DNA of 64,000 nucleotides from Cacajao melanocephalus (GCA_963573385.1 CAUYLG010041463.1:18244-82243); one strand, 5' to 3'; counted from the stretch's first letter, positions 11,441 to 21,467 are shown. Numbers and translations: made by a program. The notes: generated by a model not told the origin, from the sequence alone.

Positions 11441-11767
11441 TCACTTCCCACTCAGAAACTCTTCCCCCAGGACCATCGTCACCTGCCTCCTACTGTCTGT
11501 TAGATGTTGTGTTAAATGAGCATGCAACATCCAACACTCTCTCCCTTTCAGAGTCTCTATCTCTCCATGTAAGAATTCTCCAGCTCACAGTCTTTAGAGT
11601 TGCGGCACCTCTTCTGAGCCTCCAGGCACCTCACATGTGGATGAATGCAAACCCCACATGTCACCTGACTCACAATGATTCAGCCAAGTCCATCGAATTT
11701 TTGCCTTGGTCATCTCTGTCCATGGCCCAGGACCCTGGCTTGGATTTTTAGCTCATGGGTCAGCAAT
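11441..11767. other. Single-copy stretch
   Basis: Nothing recognised. A 112-aa plus frame (11,413-11,751) starts inside the neighbouring MIR and lacks any domain, so it is not called. Confidence 0.45.
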
Positions 11768-11985
11768 CTTTTTCTATAAAGGGCTGGATAGTAAATACTT
11801 TAGGCTTTGCAGGCCATGTGATCTCTGTCACAAATACTCAACATTGTTATTGTAGCTTGACAGCAGCCACAGACTGCTGTCAATGAATGGGCTTAGCTGT
11901 GTTCCAATAAAACTTTATTTACAAAAACAAGCAATGGACTGGATTTGATTGTGGGCCATGGTTTGTTGACCCCTATTCTAGACCA
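11768..11985 (+). mobile_element. hAT-Charlie-type non-autonomous DNA transposon
   Basis: Starts near 'gggtcagcaatctttttc' and ends with its rough inverse 'tggtttgttgacccctat'. The interior has the characteristic 'ccaataaaactttatttac'. The terminal inverted-repeat words identify a MER1-group hAT MITE. A second copy in the same orientation is at 52,795-53,010. Confidence 0.75.
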
Positions 11986-12012
11986 TTCCAAGCTGGGTCC
12001 AATATTTCCTCT

Positions 12013-12140
12013 GGGATTAGAGTAACTAATTTGTCCTGGTTTGTATGGGACTCTTCCAGTTTTAGCACTGAAAGTCCTGTATCCTGACGAAACATCTCAG
12101 TTTCAGACAATCAGGATGGTTGGTCACTCTATCTGGGATC
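12013..12140 (+). repeat. Short ancient MITE-like repeat
   Basis: 'tgtcctggtttgtatgggac', 'tttagcactgaaagtcctgt' and 'gatggttggtcactct' are a common mammalian palindromic repeat pattern. I cannot name the family with confidence. Confidence 0.5.
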
Positions 12141-12235
12141 TGGAGGCCCTTGCTTTCTCTTATCTCTGCATTGCTCTGGCTGTGACACTCAGCTCTCTCC
12201 GCCGTAAGGAGGAGGAGGAGAAAGAATAGGAGGAA

Positions 12236-12418
12236 GAAGAGTTGTTGTTTATTGTGGCTTTGAACATGCAGGCACTGTGTAAAGGACTTTGCCAACATTA
12301 CTTTGTTCGATCCTTACAACAATCCAATGAGGTGGAGTTGAAGTTGTTTACAGTAAAGGATAAAGGCTGGACTGGAACTCAACTTCCTCTGCCTCCAGAA
12401 CCCAGGTTCTTTTACTTT
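12236..12418 (-). repeat. MIR SINE, antisense
   Basis: 'aacatgcaggcactgtgtaa', 'gatccttacaacaatccaat' and 'actggaactcaacttcctct' in antisense MIR order. The core box is eroded. Confidence 0.7.
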
Positions 12419-12427
12419 TTCCCCAGA

Positions 12428-12556
12428 TTGTAAACTCATTGAAGACAGAGCTGGGGTCTCTCAGTTCTGTATCTACAGTGCCCAGCACAGAGTATGATGC
12501 TTAGAAGATTCTGAGCAAACACAATATCAGCAAATACTGATGCTGAATAAATACTT
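12428..12556 (+). repeat. L2 LINE 3' end
   Basis: 'tgtaaactcattgaagacag', 'tgtatctacagtgcccagca' and 'gctgaataaatacttgaatg' follow the L2 3' terminus. The natural 3' TGAA-type repeat tail passes directly into the next microsatellite. Confidence 0.85.
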
Positions 12557-12686
12557 GAATGGATGGATGGATGGGTGGATGGGTGGATAGATGGATGGAT
12601 GGATGGATGAATGAATGGACAGATGGGCAGATGGATGGATGGACAGATGAATGGATGGATGGTTGGATGGATGGATGCACGAAGGA
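12557..12686 (+). repeat. (ATGG)n / (TGGA)n microsatellite
   Basis: About 130 bp of ATGG units with GTGG, ACAG and AATG variants. It starts at the very end of an L2 3' tail. All frames are open across it, which produces spurious Met-Asp-Gly-Trp or Ser-Ile-His-Pro repeat ORFs. Confidence 0.95.
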
Positions 12687-12844
12687 TGAAGGGATGAACA
12701 AATCTCACCACATTCAAATAGACACTTCCCACTTCTGTGACATGATTCATTTCTGACAACCAAACCTCCAGGTGAATTAAGCGGGGAAATGCTGAATGTA
12801 TGCTATGACATCAGTTACATAAAACATGTCTGCTGGCACTGGGG

Positions 12845-13050
12845 AGGCAATATGACATCATGGTTAAAAACATGGTCTCTGACATCAGGTGATCTGTGTG
12901 CAAATCCCAGGAAGCCTGGCTTCTGAGCTGTGTCACCTGGGCAAGTCATTCATTTCTCTGAGCCTCACAGAATATAACAGGAGATTAGATGATATACAAA
13001 GCCCTGGTAAACACTTTGCACATGTTACTTATTATTATTAATGTTGATGT
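12845..13050 (+). repeat. MIR SINE
   Basis: Near full-length sense MIR: 'gacatcatggttaaaaacat', 'gtgcaaatcccaggaagcct', 'tcacctgggcaagtcattca', 'ttattattattaatg'. Confidence 0.85.
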
Positions 13051-13171
13051 TAGGATGGACAGAAAGCAAGCTGGGAATAGGACACCAACAGTGAAAAGTA
13101 CAGGTGTTCATTATGCACCTCTGAATAAGTACCAGGGTCAAACAAGAGAAGGAAATAAAGATGACTTACTG

Positions 13172-13600
13172 GTAACTGCATCAGTTAGCTATGACCATGA
13201 CAATGGCGTGTAGCAAACAACCAGAAAACCCCAGTGAGATATCATAAGAGGCATTGATTTTGCTGATCTGCTTGTGACCAGCTGCAACTTGGCTGGGTTC
13301 ATCCCTTCACCAAGGTCTGGGCTTAACATGTGCTCATTCTAAGGCCAGGCTGAGAGGGCAGCTCTCCACCTAGCCATGGCAGAAACACACAGGTCCCTTA
13401 AGGCCTAATCTTGGAATGGGCACACTATCTCTTCCACTTCACTCTAATGGCCAAAGCTGGTCACATGGCTGAACCCCAAAGGGAGGGAGCAGGGGCCTAA
13501 GCTTTGCCTGCTCCTTGAATGAGAAGGGCTATCATGTCTTACAGCTAAGGGCATGGACACAGGGAGGAGGAAATGGGGCCAGTGATGCATCCACCTCAAT
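13172..13600 (+). mobile_element. Ancient LTR-like interspersed repeat (copy 1 of 3)
   Basis: 'gcatcagttagctatgacc' at the start and 'gccaaagctggtcacatggc' near the end are the same landmarks seen at 41,248-41,775 and 43,935-44,800, all in the same orientation. Probably an old LTR; family name uncertain. Confidence 0.5.
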
Positions 13601-14269
13601 AACCAGGCACTGGCAGACCTTGAAAAGGGGCCCCACAGTGGCCCAGCCCTGCCCCCCTCACCAGCTTCTCACCTAAAGGTTCTGTCTCATTAGCTCTTGG
13701 GCAAAATCTGGAAGGCCTTTCAGTAGCAACCTTTGCAGTCCATGGGGACCAGAGACCAACCCATACCCCTCCACAGTCCCTATCTTTCCAACATCTGGAC
13801 CTGCTCCAGGGAGCCATTAATCTCGGGCAATTTCTTTCCTCACTTGATTTGTTTATTTAAGGAAAACAAGTTGCTCCTAATTAGAAACACCGCTGTTGAG
13901 ATGTTCAGCATATCCTAGGCTGCCTATTTTCAGACCTTCTGCCTAAAATTATACCTGTGCTTTTAACATCTGCGAGTTTGCTCAGCAGCCGTCCTAAGTG
14001 GAGGCTTCTGGTGAGAGAGATTTGGGCTGTTACAGAAGGTGAAGGAGGCGGGGCAGGGGGATACACCGGGCTTTGGAGCACTGCAAGGCAAACGCACTTG
14101 GAAAAATGAGCACACAACATCCAACACTCTGCTCAGAGCTGGCACTAATTGCTGAATCGACACTCGGAAAGTGCACGGCACAAGCACAGCTCAGTCCTGA
14201 GGAGCAGGGAGAAGAGTGACCCTAAAGGTTCGGAGACGGTTTGTTTGGAAGCTCTCAGGTGTGTTCACA
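13601..14269. other. Single-copy stretch
   Basis: No repeat or gene recognised. 13,830-13,990 is a low-CpG AT-rich patch ('gatttgtttatttaaggaaa', 'gctcctaattagaaacacc') that could be a conserved element. Comparison between species would be needed. Confidence 0.4.
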
Positions 14270-15485
14270 CCAATCTACCCACACACTTGTTTATACCCCG
14301 AGAGACACTCAGATACACCCTCAGGGATGTACGTGCTTCAAAGTACATACACACACACAGACATGCACAAAAGTTACACAGCCGCACAAACAGGCGAACA
14401 CACTCAGAAAAACATATGTACACCCAGAGGTGTGCAAAAAGATACAATACAACACCACTCAGAAGTTCACTCATACATGAGACATGCACAAAACTTACAC
14501 TGGAACACACAAAAGCACACCTTCGGAGAAACTCACATGCACACAGACACACCCAAATGTACACTGCAAGCGACACACCCAGATAGCCACTCAGAAATGC
14601 ACACATACACATGGAGATACGCTCAAGTGTGCAACGCTACACAGAGGCACATACACTCAGAAACACCTGTGTAGATGCCGAGAGATGCACAAAAAGTTCG
14701 CACTGCAATACACACAGGCACACACCCACAGAAACACACATGTATGCACAGACACAATCAAGTGCACACTCTAATGTTCACAGATATACATGTTCAGAAA
14801 CTCACACATACACACAGAGACATTCACAGAGATTATACCACAACAAACAGATGCAAGATGCACACACACACAGAGACAGTCAGTTGTGCAATGCTACACA
14901 CACATATGTCTATAGAGACACACATAAAGGTACATTTAAAAACATGCAGATACATAATGACTGTAAGTGTGTAGCACAAATTCACACTCACATGGCTGTA
15001 TACACATGTGTACACTCACACATATGCAGGCATTCAGAAACGCCCACACGGGCATACAAATAACACACACAGCTATTAAAACATGCACCAGACAGACATG
15101 CATAGCTTCTTAAACATGGGTATTTCTGCACAGACCCCCTACAGCACACACATGCGTATGTGCAAGCATGCACCTGTGTAGCTCAGACACACATGACTCA
15201 CATATATACAACTGCTTAACATTCACAAGCATATACACATACCCACCATTGCACCGATTCACACATGCACCCATTCTCTTGCAGGCATGTACACATACAC
15301 ACTCATAAATCCATAGACATGCACATCCACACTCATACATCCATCGGATACCAAGTACACACTCACATTGACACCACTTACATGAATCCACAGACTTATG
15401 GTTCTCATGTAAGTTATGCTCACACAAGCACATGAGCACACACCTGCATGAGAGTACACATATGTGCACACATTCACACACACTC
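14270..15485 (+). repeat. CA-rich degenerate minisatellite (about 66-bp period core)
   Basis: 1.2 kb of CA-dominated DNA that is not a simple dinucleotide run. Between 14,338 and about 14,914 it falls into nine units starting at 14,338, 14,404, 14,459, 14,523, 14,591, 14,657, 14,728, 14,794 and about 14,849. Three of them are exactly 66 bp. Each unit has TCAGAAA, then an ACACATGTACACA-like part, AGAGACA, and a 'gtgcaacgctacac'-like word. The right half to 15,485 is more irregular. The plus frames of 145-152 aa here exist because 66 is divisible by 3; no coding evidence. Confidence 0.8.
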
Positions 15486-16284
15486 CTTACTCTACCATGA
15501 AAGCAAACTGTTCATTTTCTCAGAGTCTTAAAAGTCAAGTCTACAGACTAAGCAAGCTCACAGTGGAACTGCTTCTGTCACCCATGAATTCACATCCACG
15601 TCACTGGGATGGGGTCTCCTTTCCCCAATGATGGTTTCAGCATAAACCCAGGGCAACCCACAAGCCTCAGAACCATGCAGAAAAAGATCACACTGACCAC
15701 TCCATTGCATTCCGTCACAATTTCAGCATCCCCTTGTGTGTTCATGCACACGCACACATGCACGCGCCCACGCGCACACACACACATATACACACTGCTG
15801 TAAGACACTTCTTTCCCCAGCGTGATTTTTCCTGCCAAGAACAGTAGCCTTGTCTGCCCAGCATGGGGTAGTTCTCTGGCATCAGCTGACTGAGTGCCCT
15901 ACACTCAGACATTCCGAACTTCTCTGGCCTGGTCCCTAGACAGTTGCAAAGTTGAAGCCATGGAGACTGCCTACCTCCAGCTCCTGATGTCCTGGCGATG
16001 CAGCAGCTGGGTGCATCCAGGGCTTGCAGACCACCCTGGGCTCCCCACTAGGAGTGGCTGGTCCAGCGGAGATTTTATGAGAAAGCAAAGTTGGGGGGGT
16101 TGCGGGGACTGCAGTGTCAGGTGATTGGAGAGAACACGGAGCCTGACATGCAGTCAAGGATCACCTGGTGCTGGGTGGGACGGGGCCAGCCTCCCTTGGG
16201 AAAATGGCACCCAGATATCTGCCCACACACAGGACCCAAAAGCAGGTAGCCTTGGTGCTGGCACCGTTGAGCTTTGCTCTTTGC
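15486..16284. other. Single-copy stretch with a CA/CG alternating tract
   Basis: Nothing gene-like recognised. 15,744-15,796 is an alternating purine-pyrimidine tract listed separately. Confidence 0.4.
15744..15796. repeat. (CA)n/(CG)n alternating purine-pyrimidine tract
   Basis: Nearly perfect alternation of purine and pyrimidine including 'cacgcgcccacgcgcacaca' and a CACATATACACAC end. Such sequence is a known Z-DNA former. Confidence 0.85.
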
Positions 16285-16440
16285 TAAACTCCACACTCAG
16301 CATCCTCTAGGCAGCATCTCAGTCCTCACAACAGCCTGCTAAAGTAGGAACTGTGAGCTCCCCATCCTGCAGTGGAGGACCCACGGCGTGGAGAGGGAAG
16401 TAACTGGTCACACTTGCATCTGATCTGAGACCTGAATCTC
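16285..16440 (-). repeat. MIR fragment, antisense
   Basis: 'tcagtcctcacaacagcctg', 'catcctgcagtggaggaccc' and 'gagagggaagtaactggtca' in antisense order. Confidence 0.7.
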
Positions 16441-16529
16441 TTAAATTCTAAATTAAGATCCTTTCCTGGGATTACGAAAATCTCTTCAGTGACAATCACT
16501 CAGGGCCATAGAGCATCTGAACTGAACTG

Positions 16530-16675
16530 GGACCTCTGAGGATACATGCAATCTCTTCATTTTTGAGAAGCAGCAACTGAAGCCCAGAGAGGTCTAGTGA
16601 TTTGCCCAAAGTTACACAGCAAATGAGACCCAACTTGAAGCTCAGCCTCCTGACCCAGACCCAGGGCTTTTTCCA
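16530..16675 (-). repeat. MIR fragment, antisense
   Basis: 'gagaagcagcaactgaagcc', 'cagagaggtctagtgatttg' and 'cccaaagttacacagcaaat' match the antisense MIR core well. Confidence 0.8.
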
Positions 16676-17569
16676 GGACATCAAGCACCAGATTCTGATG
16701 CCCTGGAGGAATTCTTGGGTTTCGGCAGCCTAGGACGCAGCTCCTAACTTGGCCTGAGAGTGGAATCCCATCTCACACCCCAAGAAATGTCTTAAAAACA
16801 ACATAGCGATGCTACTCCCCAGAGGCAGATGCCCAGCCCAAATAGGTAACACCATGCCATCTACGGGGCAGTGACCACAGGGGCAGCTCCAAAATGATCC
16901 TGAGAAACCAGGCGACCTCCATGAAGCACGCTTTTTACTAACAGGAAAAATCATCTAGCCAAACTCATGACCTGTGTTGGGCTCAGCAGAGCCTCTAGGG
17001 ACCTGGAGAGTGGAGATGAGAATGCCAGGAGCCCCTCTCCACGTGGCCCTTCCAGCCCCTTTTCTGCGAAAAGTTTGCACCTCCCCAGGCTCCAATAGGA
17101 ATGGTCTCATTGAGCAGCCCAGGAAACTTCCCCTATTTTTTTTTCTCTCCTAAGGAGCAGCCCCTTGAAGCTGTAAGAATTAGGAAGTCATCTCCTCCCT
17201 TCCTAGTGGTTCTGCCAAGGAGGTGAGTTGGCTCTTTCAAAGACACCTGGAGCTGCCGGAAGGGCTTGCAAGGAGGCGATTTGGTTGAGTGGGTTCCCTA
17301 GTCTCTAGTTCCCTCTCTCTCTTTACACACACACATACACACACACACCCCAGAATGGACATAAGCAAATCCGCAAAGCACCCTGCACAAAGCCCATTGC
17401 CCAGGCAGCTCTGGCTGTTGGTATCAGATGACAGGCAGCCTCATTCAGCAGAGTATCACCCCCAAGAAGCATCTCCTCCAGCCAACTTGGAAATATGACT
17501 AGCTCCCTCTCTCTTGGAACTCTGCACTGGCCATAAAAAGGGTGATTCATAAATCAAATTTACGGGGCT
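16676..17569. other. Single-copy stretch upstream of the CpG island
   Basis: No repeat except a short CA run (17,324-17,350). A CATAAAAAGG word lies at 17,532, but its position does not fit the minus-strand promoter proposed for the island. Confidence 0.4.
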
Positions 17570-17896
17570 CACTGCCTCCCCGCTGGCCCACCTCCGCGGG
17601 AGAAGCCCTTGAATGCATGCCTGCAGGGGGCACAGGAATGCCCAGAGGAAGGATGCCTGGATGAGCCGGAATGTCCCACCCTCTGCCAGAGGAGAGAAAG
17701 TTTGTCATCTACGCGGAGCTGGGCTGTCACCACTCTGGGTTCTTCACTTGCCGGCTCTGGGCGCTGAGCCCCCAACCTGCGGGGAAGCGTCTGGAACGCA
17801 AAGCCCAGATCCGGGGGCAGAAGACATTTCGCAGCAGCTCCGCGCCCCGCTCCCTCCTGGAGCCCTTTTCCCAGGTCCAGGCACCTGAGCCCTTAC

Positions 17897-18560
17897 CTCA
17901 AGGGTCTCCGCCACTTGCAAACTCTGCCGGCGGAGCTCAGCAGGCGCCCGGGGTCCCTCTCTGAGACTCCCACGTCCCGCTTGGCGCGCCCGCTCTGTGG
18001 GCGCCTTTCCGGCTGCTGCAGTGGCTTCAAGGAAAGCGGAGCCTGGATTTCCTTTCTCGCCACCAAGGCTCCTCCTGCCGGGCCCGGGGGGCTATTTCTC
18101 CAGGTCTGGCTCAAGGGGCATCCTCCGCGCCTCCAGCGGGAAAGTGGGAGAGTGTGCGCCCTGGATTGCAGCAGCGGCGACAGCGGTGGCCGGGGACGAG
18201 GAGGCGGTGGCGACGCCAGCCGGCGAGCCAGGGAGGCGGGCGGAGGCGAGAGGAAGTGAAAGCCGGGCTCCTACGAGCCTGGCGCTCGGGCGGGCGGCAC
18301 TGCGGGTGCCCCGAGCCGCGGCGAGGCCCCGCGCGGGCACCCGCCCGGGGATGGGGATGCCCGGGCTCGGTGCGCGCAGGGCACCGGCTGCCGCTCGGCG
18401 CAGGGCTCCGGCCGCCTCGCTCTCTCTCGGTGCCTCGCCGCTGCCTCCTCGGCTGCCTGGCTCGCTCCCCTGGACTTCACGTCTCCAGCCCTAGCTCCCC
18501 GCGCCGCTGCCGCCGCCGCCAGCAGCGCGCCTCAGCCCGGCGCGCTCCTCGCACGGTGCC
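17897..18560 (-). other. Candidate minus-strand first exon (5' UTR)
   Basis: The minus strand reads CTTGAG|GTAAGG, a strong 5' splice site, with the exon's last base at 17,897 (plus strand shows CCTTAC at 17,891-17,896). The 5' boundary is a guess within the island. The ATG at 18,121 opens only a 9-codon frame. The open frame that crosses the donor starts at a TTG and has no ATG, so the exon is probably untranslated. The next exon would lie to the left; I could not recognise it. Confidence 0.45.
18503..18526. repeat. Short GCC-rich trinucleotide run
   Basis: 'gccgctgccgccgccgcc' followed by AGCAGC inside the CpG island. It reads GGC on the proposed transcript strand and lies close to the suggested transcription start. 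Confidence 0.75.
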
Positions 18561-18654
18561 ACAGCACTGCCTACCGCTTAACTCCTTGCATGCCACCTGG
18601 CCCTCCCACAGCCTCCCGGGGAGCCGGGCAGATTCGGTGCCTGGCCGGCTGAGC

Positions 18655-18905
18655 CTATTGGGCAGGGGCCTCAGCCTTCCAGCCTCAGTGTCCTCGTCTG
18701 TAAAATGGGCTCGAGACCCAAGCCCAAGCCACAGGGTCGCTGAAAGAATTCACTGAGCAGATTACGCAAAGTGCCAAGCTGCGTTACATGGGCAGTCTGC
18801 ACCCCAAATGGCAAAAAAGTGCTGCTGCTGCTGCTGCTACTGTCGTCGTCCAAGAGACTTAGCACTGTGCCTTGTAAATAGTAAACACCCAACAAAACAC
18901 AGTTT
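18655..18905 (+). repeat. MIR SINE containing a CTG run
   Basis: 'cctcagtgtcctcgtctgta' then 'aaatgggctcgag' and 'tagcactgtgccttgtaaat' are MIR landmarks in sense order. Between them lies GCTGCTGCTGCTGCTGCT (about 18,821-18,838) followed by a GTCGTCGTC run. It abuts the CpG island edge. Confidence 0.75.
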
Positions 18906-18934
18906 TGGTTTTTGGTATTTAGTTTGTTGTTTTA

Positions 18935-19110
18935 ACAGGTGGTTAAGTTTTAGCTGTGTGACCTCTGGGTGATCACTCGCCCTCTCTGAGCCTGTTGCTT
19001 TCCAAGCTCTGGACCTTGGGCAAGTCACAGTACCTCTCTGAACCTGTGTGTCCACATCGGTAAAGTAGGGACAGTAATGCCAGCAGTCAAAGAATTCCTA
19101 GAGAAGCTCT
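18935..19110 (+). repeat. MIR with tandemly repeated core
   Basis: The core 'gacc...tcac...cctctctgagcctgt' occurs twice, beginning at 18,960 and 19,012 (offset 52 bp), then continues into 'cacatcggtaaagtaggg'. Either a 52-bp tandem duplication or two adjoining MIRs. Confidence 0.7.
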
Positions 19111-19294
19111 AGCAGAGGAGCCCAGCTCATGATGGGGCAGGGCACCTAACGGGAGCTGGGCATCTTTTCTTTCTTGATCTGGTTGGTAGCTCCGCAGGTG
19201 TTTGTGACAAGTCATTGAACTGCGTACATTTACATATCAAGTGCTTTTCTGTATTTGGGTTAAATCTTAACTGTTTCCTTTCTGAGTGGCAATT
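19111..19294. other. Single-copy stretch
   Basis: No feature recognised. Confidence 0.4.
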
Positions 19295-19500
19295 CTTGAG
19301 CAAAACAGAACTGGGTTAAAGTTTAGGCTCTGTTACTCTCTGGTTGTGTCACTGTAATCGAGTTATTTCATCTTGAGGAGCCTCAGTTTCCTCATCCATA
19401 AAATGAGAACAATAATAGTACCTACTTGATAGGTGATATAAGGATTAAAGGGTTTCAAGCAAAATGGCAGATATAAAGCTTGAGGCCTGAACTGAACCAG
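19295..19500 (+). repeat. MIR SINE
   Basis: 'ggctctgttactctctggtt', 'gcctcagtttcctcatccat', 'aaaatgagaacaataatagt' and 'acctacttgataggtgat' are well preserved. Confidence 0.88.
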
Positions 19501-19530
19501 TATCTGCGGGTACTGATCATATATTCTACG

Positions 19531-19556
19531 GTATATATATATATACATATCCATAG
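19531..19556. repeat. (TA)n short run
   Basis: 'tatatatatatatacatat', a short AT-alternating tract. Confidence 0.85.
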
Positions 19557-19597
19557 TAAAGGAGAAATAACCAAGAGAACTGAGTTTGAATCTCCGC

Positions 19598-19690
19598 AAG
19601 AGTTGCCAGGTAAAATACAGGATGCCCAGTTAAATTTTTAGTGTAAGTCTGAAATTTACCTGGGATATACTTTCACTATCTTTTTACATT
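19598..19690. repeat. Short MITE-like fragment
   Basis: 'gttgccaggtaaaatacagg' and 'atgcccagttaaatttttag' are the start of a common mammalian palindromic repeat. Family not named. Confidence 0.5.
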
Positions 19691-19729
19691 GTTTACTTGG
19701 AATCCAAATGTAATTGGGTGGCCTTTATC

Positions 19730-19900
19730 TTATTTTGCTGCATCTTGCAATCCTAACCCCATAATTACCAGCTGTGTGTCCTGGGATAAATGGCTTAACC
19801 TCTCTGGCCTTGGTTACCCAATCTGTAAAATGGGACTAAAACTCTTTTCTAATGTTGACAAGAGAATGAAATTGACTAAAGTGGGTGGGTGTTCCCAGCA
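19730..19900 (+). repeat. MIR SINE
   Basis: 'ccagctgtgtgtcctgggat', 'aacctctctggccttggtta', 'ccaatctgtaaaatgggact'. Confidence 0.85.
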
Positions 19901-20654
19901 GCACATATTAAGCCCTCCACATTTGTTCCATATGCTTCCTGTCAATCATCTCCCTCCCTCCTCTTCTGTTCTTATTTTTTTCTACCTTGTCTTGAGGTTG
20001 ACAGGGCTCTGCACAAGCATCGTTCAGCCCTTTTGCTGGCCTTCCAAAGTAGGAGATTATAATTAGCTGTAAAAAATAAGCAGTAAGGTTTTAGGATTTT
20101 GGTGTAAAACACAAACACAGTCGATTTTGCTAAGAAGGGATGAAGTCTGTTTCTTCTAGATCTAACCACTGAGCACACTTTAGTTTTTGCTAAGGGCTTG
20201 CGCTCTACCCCTAAGTACCCCTGGCATGATTTGTGTTTCAAGTTTCCAAGAGGAGCCTCTCTCGTTGCCTTTTATGTCAGCTTGAATTTTATTGCTTCTG
20301 GCTAAAGTCTGTTGCAGGACTCAAGGAGGAGCAAGAAGAAACAAAGCAATCTTTGAAATAAATTATAAAGAGCAAAACAGGGTGATGTAAGAGAGTTTCC
20401 GAGCATCAGGATCAGCCGACACCTCCAAACTACGTTCATAAAAAGAGTCACTACTCCATACATCACTGTCATTTGAACCACAGTGTCTAAAAATAGGATT
20501 TGCTCTAATTTCCTCAGTAGCTGGAACAAATGGAGAGAATGTGCAAGTAGTGAGTGGGCTGTGTGGGGCGGTAAGTAACTTCCCTTAGATGGTATTGCTC
20601 TAGAGTGGAAAGAAGAGGACTCGCCTTCAGAAATGTCAGGCTTTTCCTGACAAA
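19901..20654. other. Single-copy stretch
   Basis: Nothing recognised. Several stretches rich in A and T with low CpG; small frames on both strands look random. Confidence 0.4.
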
Positions 20655-20895
20655 GCTCAAAGGGCTGAGATGAAGGACTCTGGAGTCAGCCAGATCTGGA
20701 ATGGAGCCCCAGCTCTGCCACCTCCTAGCTGGGTGGCAGTTAAGTTAATTGACGCCTCTGGCCCTTATCTTTTAAAAAATCGAAAGAATAGTATTTCTAA
20801 CTTTAGGAGCGTTTTGTGCAGCTCAGCAATAGGCACATACAGACAGTTTACCGCAGGGCTGACCATACAGGTTATTATGCACATGAGCCATGATC
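20655..20895 (+). repeat. MIR SINE
   Basis: 'ggactctggagtcagccaga', 'ccccagctctgccacctcct' and 'gcctctggcccttatctttt', with a weak 3' end. Confidence 0.82.
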
Positions 20896-21296
20896 TGTTA
20901 TTTTAATAATTCCAGATGGACAGTATATATCCAAGGCAAAGTCTGGATGTTATTTGTTCAGGGCACTGGAGAGAATTCCAATCCTGGAATTCAAGTGTGT
21001 ATAGGTGTCAAAGGTTTGTTGTTGTTGGTTTTTTTTTAGGCAAAAAACAACTGACTCACATTACTATTAAGATGTGAAAGGGAGAATGAGGTTGGGAAAA
21101 GAGAGTTTCATGGGGTCGCTGTGACTTTTTCCTAGGGACAGATATACACTGAAGGAGGTCTTTGAATTCAAGGAGCTTGGGCACCATGTCCAAAATAAGC
21201 TGGTCATTCCCTCCACAGCTCTGTGTTTCTCCATAGTCCATGGAATCTCTTTGCTCCCTGGCCCCTCCAGTTATTCCATCTGACAGAGGTTGATGC
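20896..21296. other. Single-copy stretch
   Basis: No repeat or gene recognised apart from a GTT/T-rich run at about 21,016-21,040. Confidence 0.4.
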
Positions 21297-21420
21297 TTAC
21301 TCTCCCAAGCAAACTCCTGGAGATCAAGAGTTGTGTCTCATAACCACTTCTCTGTTCCTAGCACTCGACACAGGGCTTGGCACATAGTAGGTGCTCAGAA
21401 AAAAGTTGATGAATGAATAA
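21297..21420 (+). repeat. L2 LINE 3' end
   Basis: 'actcctggagatcaagagtt', 'ctgttcctagcactcgacac' and 'ttggcacatagtaggtgctc', ending in 'gatgaatgaataa', the L2 3' tail. Confidence 0.88.
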
Positions 21421-21467
21421 AACTGTCCAGTATTATCACAGTTCTGTACAGATTAGAAGAAAACCTG

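Larger units (their letters stand above)
17570..18660 (-). promoter_or_regulatory. CpG island, probable promoter
   Basis: The only stretch in the window that is both GC-rich and visibly full of CpG, densest from about 17,890 to 18,560; every other region is CpG-poor. It contains GC boxes ('cgggcgggcggcac' around 18,288) and no transposon inside the dense part, as is usual for active germline promoters. The minus strand is purine-rich with GGCGGCGGCAGCGGCG and GAGAGAGAGCGAG stretches typical of 5' UTRs, so I place the main start of transcription on the minus strand near 18,500-18,600. The gene is not identified. Confidence 0.8.

Noticed and set aside
12436..12763. Minus-strand Ser-Ile-His-Pro repeat protein
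   Set aside because: Translation of the ATGG microsatellite.
14149..15063. 145-152 aa His/Thr-rich plus frames
   Set aside because: Produced by the CA-rich repeat whose 66-bp period keeps frame; similar frames appear in all phases and on the minus strand.
17530..17545. CATAAAAAGG as a plus-strand TATA box
   Set aside because: No start-site context and outside the dense part of the CpG island; the minus strand carries the better exon evidence.
17893..18114. 73-aa minus frame ending at the splice donor
   Set aside because: It begins at TTG, not ATG, and has no recognisable domain. Treated as an untranslated exon rather than a CDS.
18154..18756. 200-aa and 165-aa plus-strand frames in the CpG island
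   Set aside because: Ala/Arg/Pro/Gly-rich composition expected from any frame in GC-rich DNA. The frames overlap each other and the strongest transcript signals are on the other strand.
19885..19925. U6-like phrase 'cagcagcacatatt'
   Set aside because: Only a few bases match the U6 5' end; the rest of U6 is absent.
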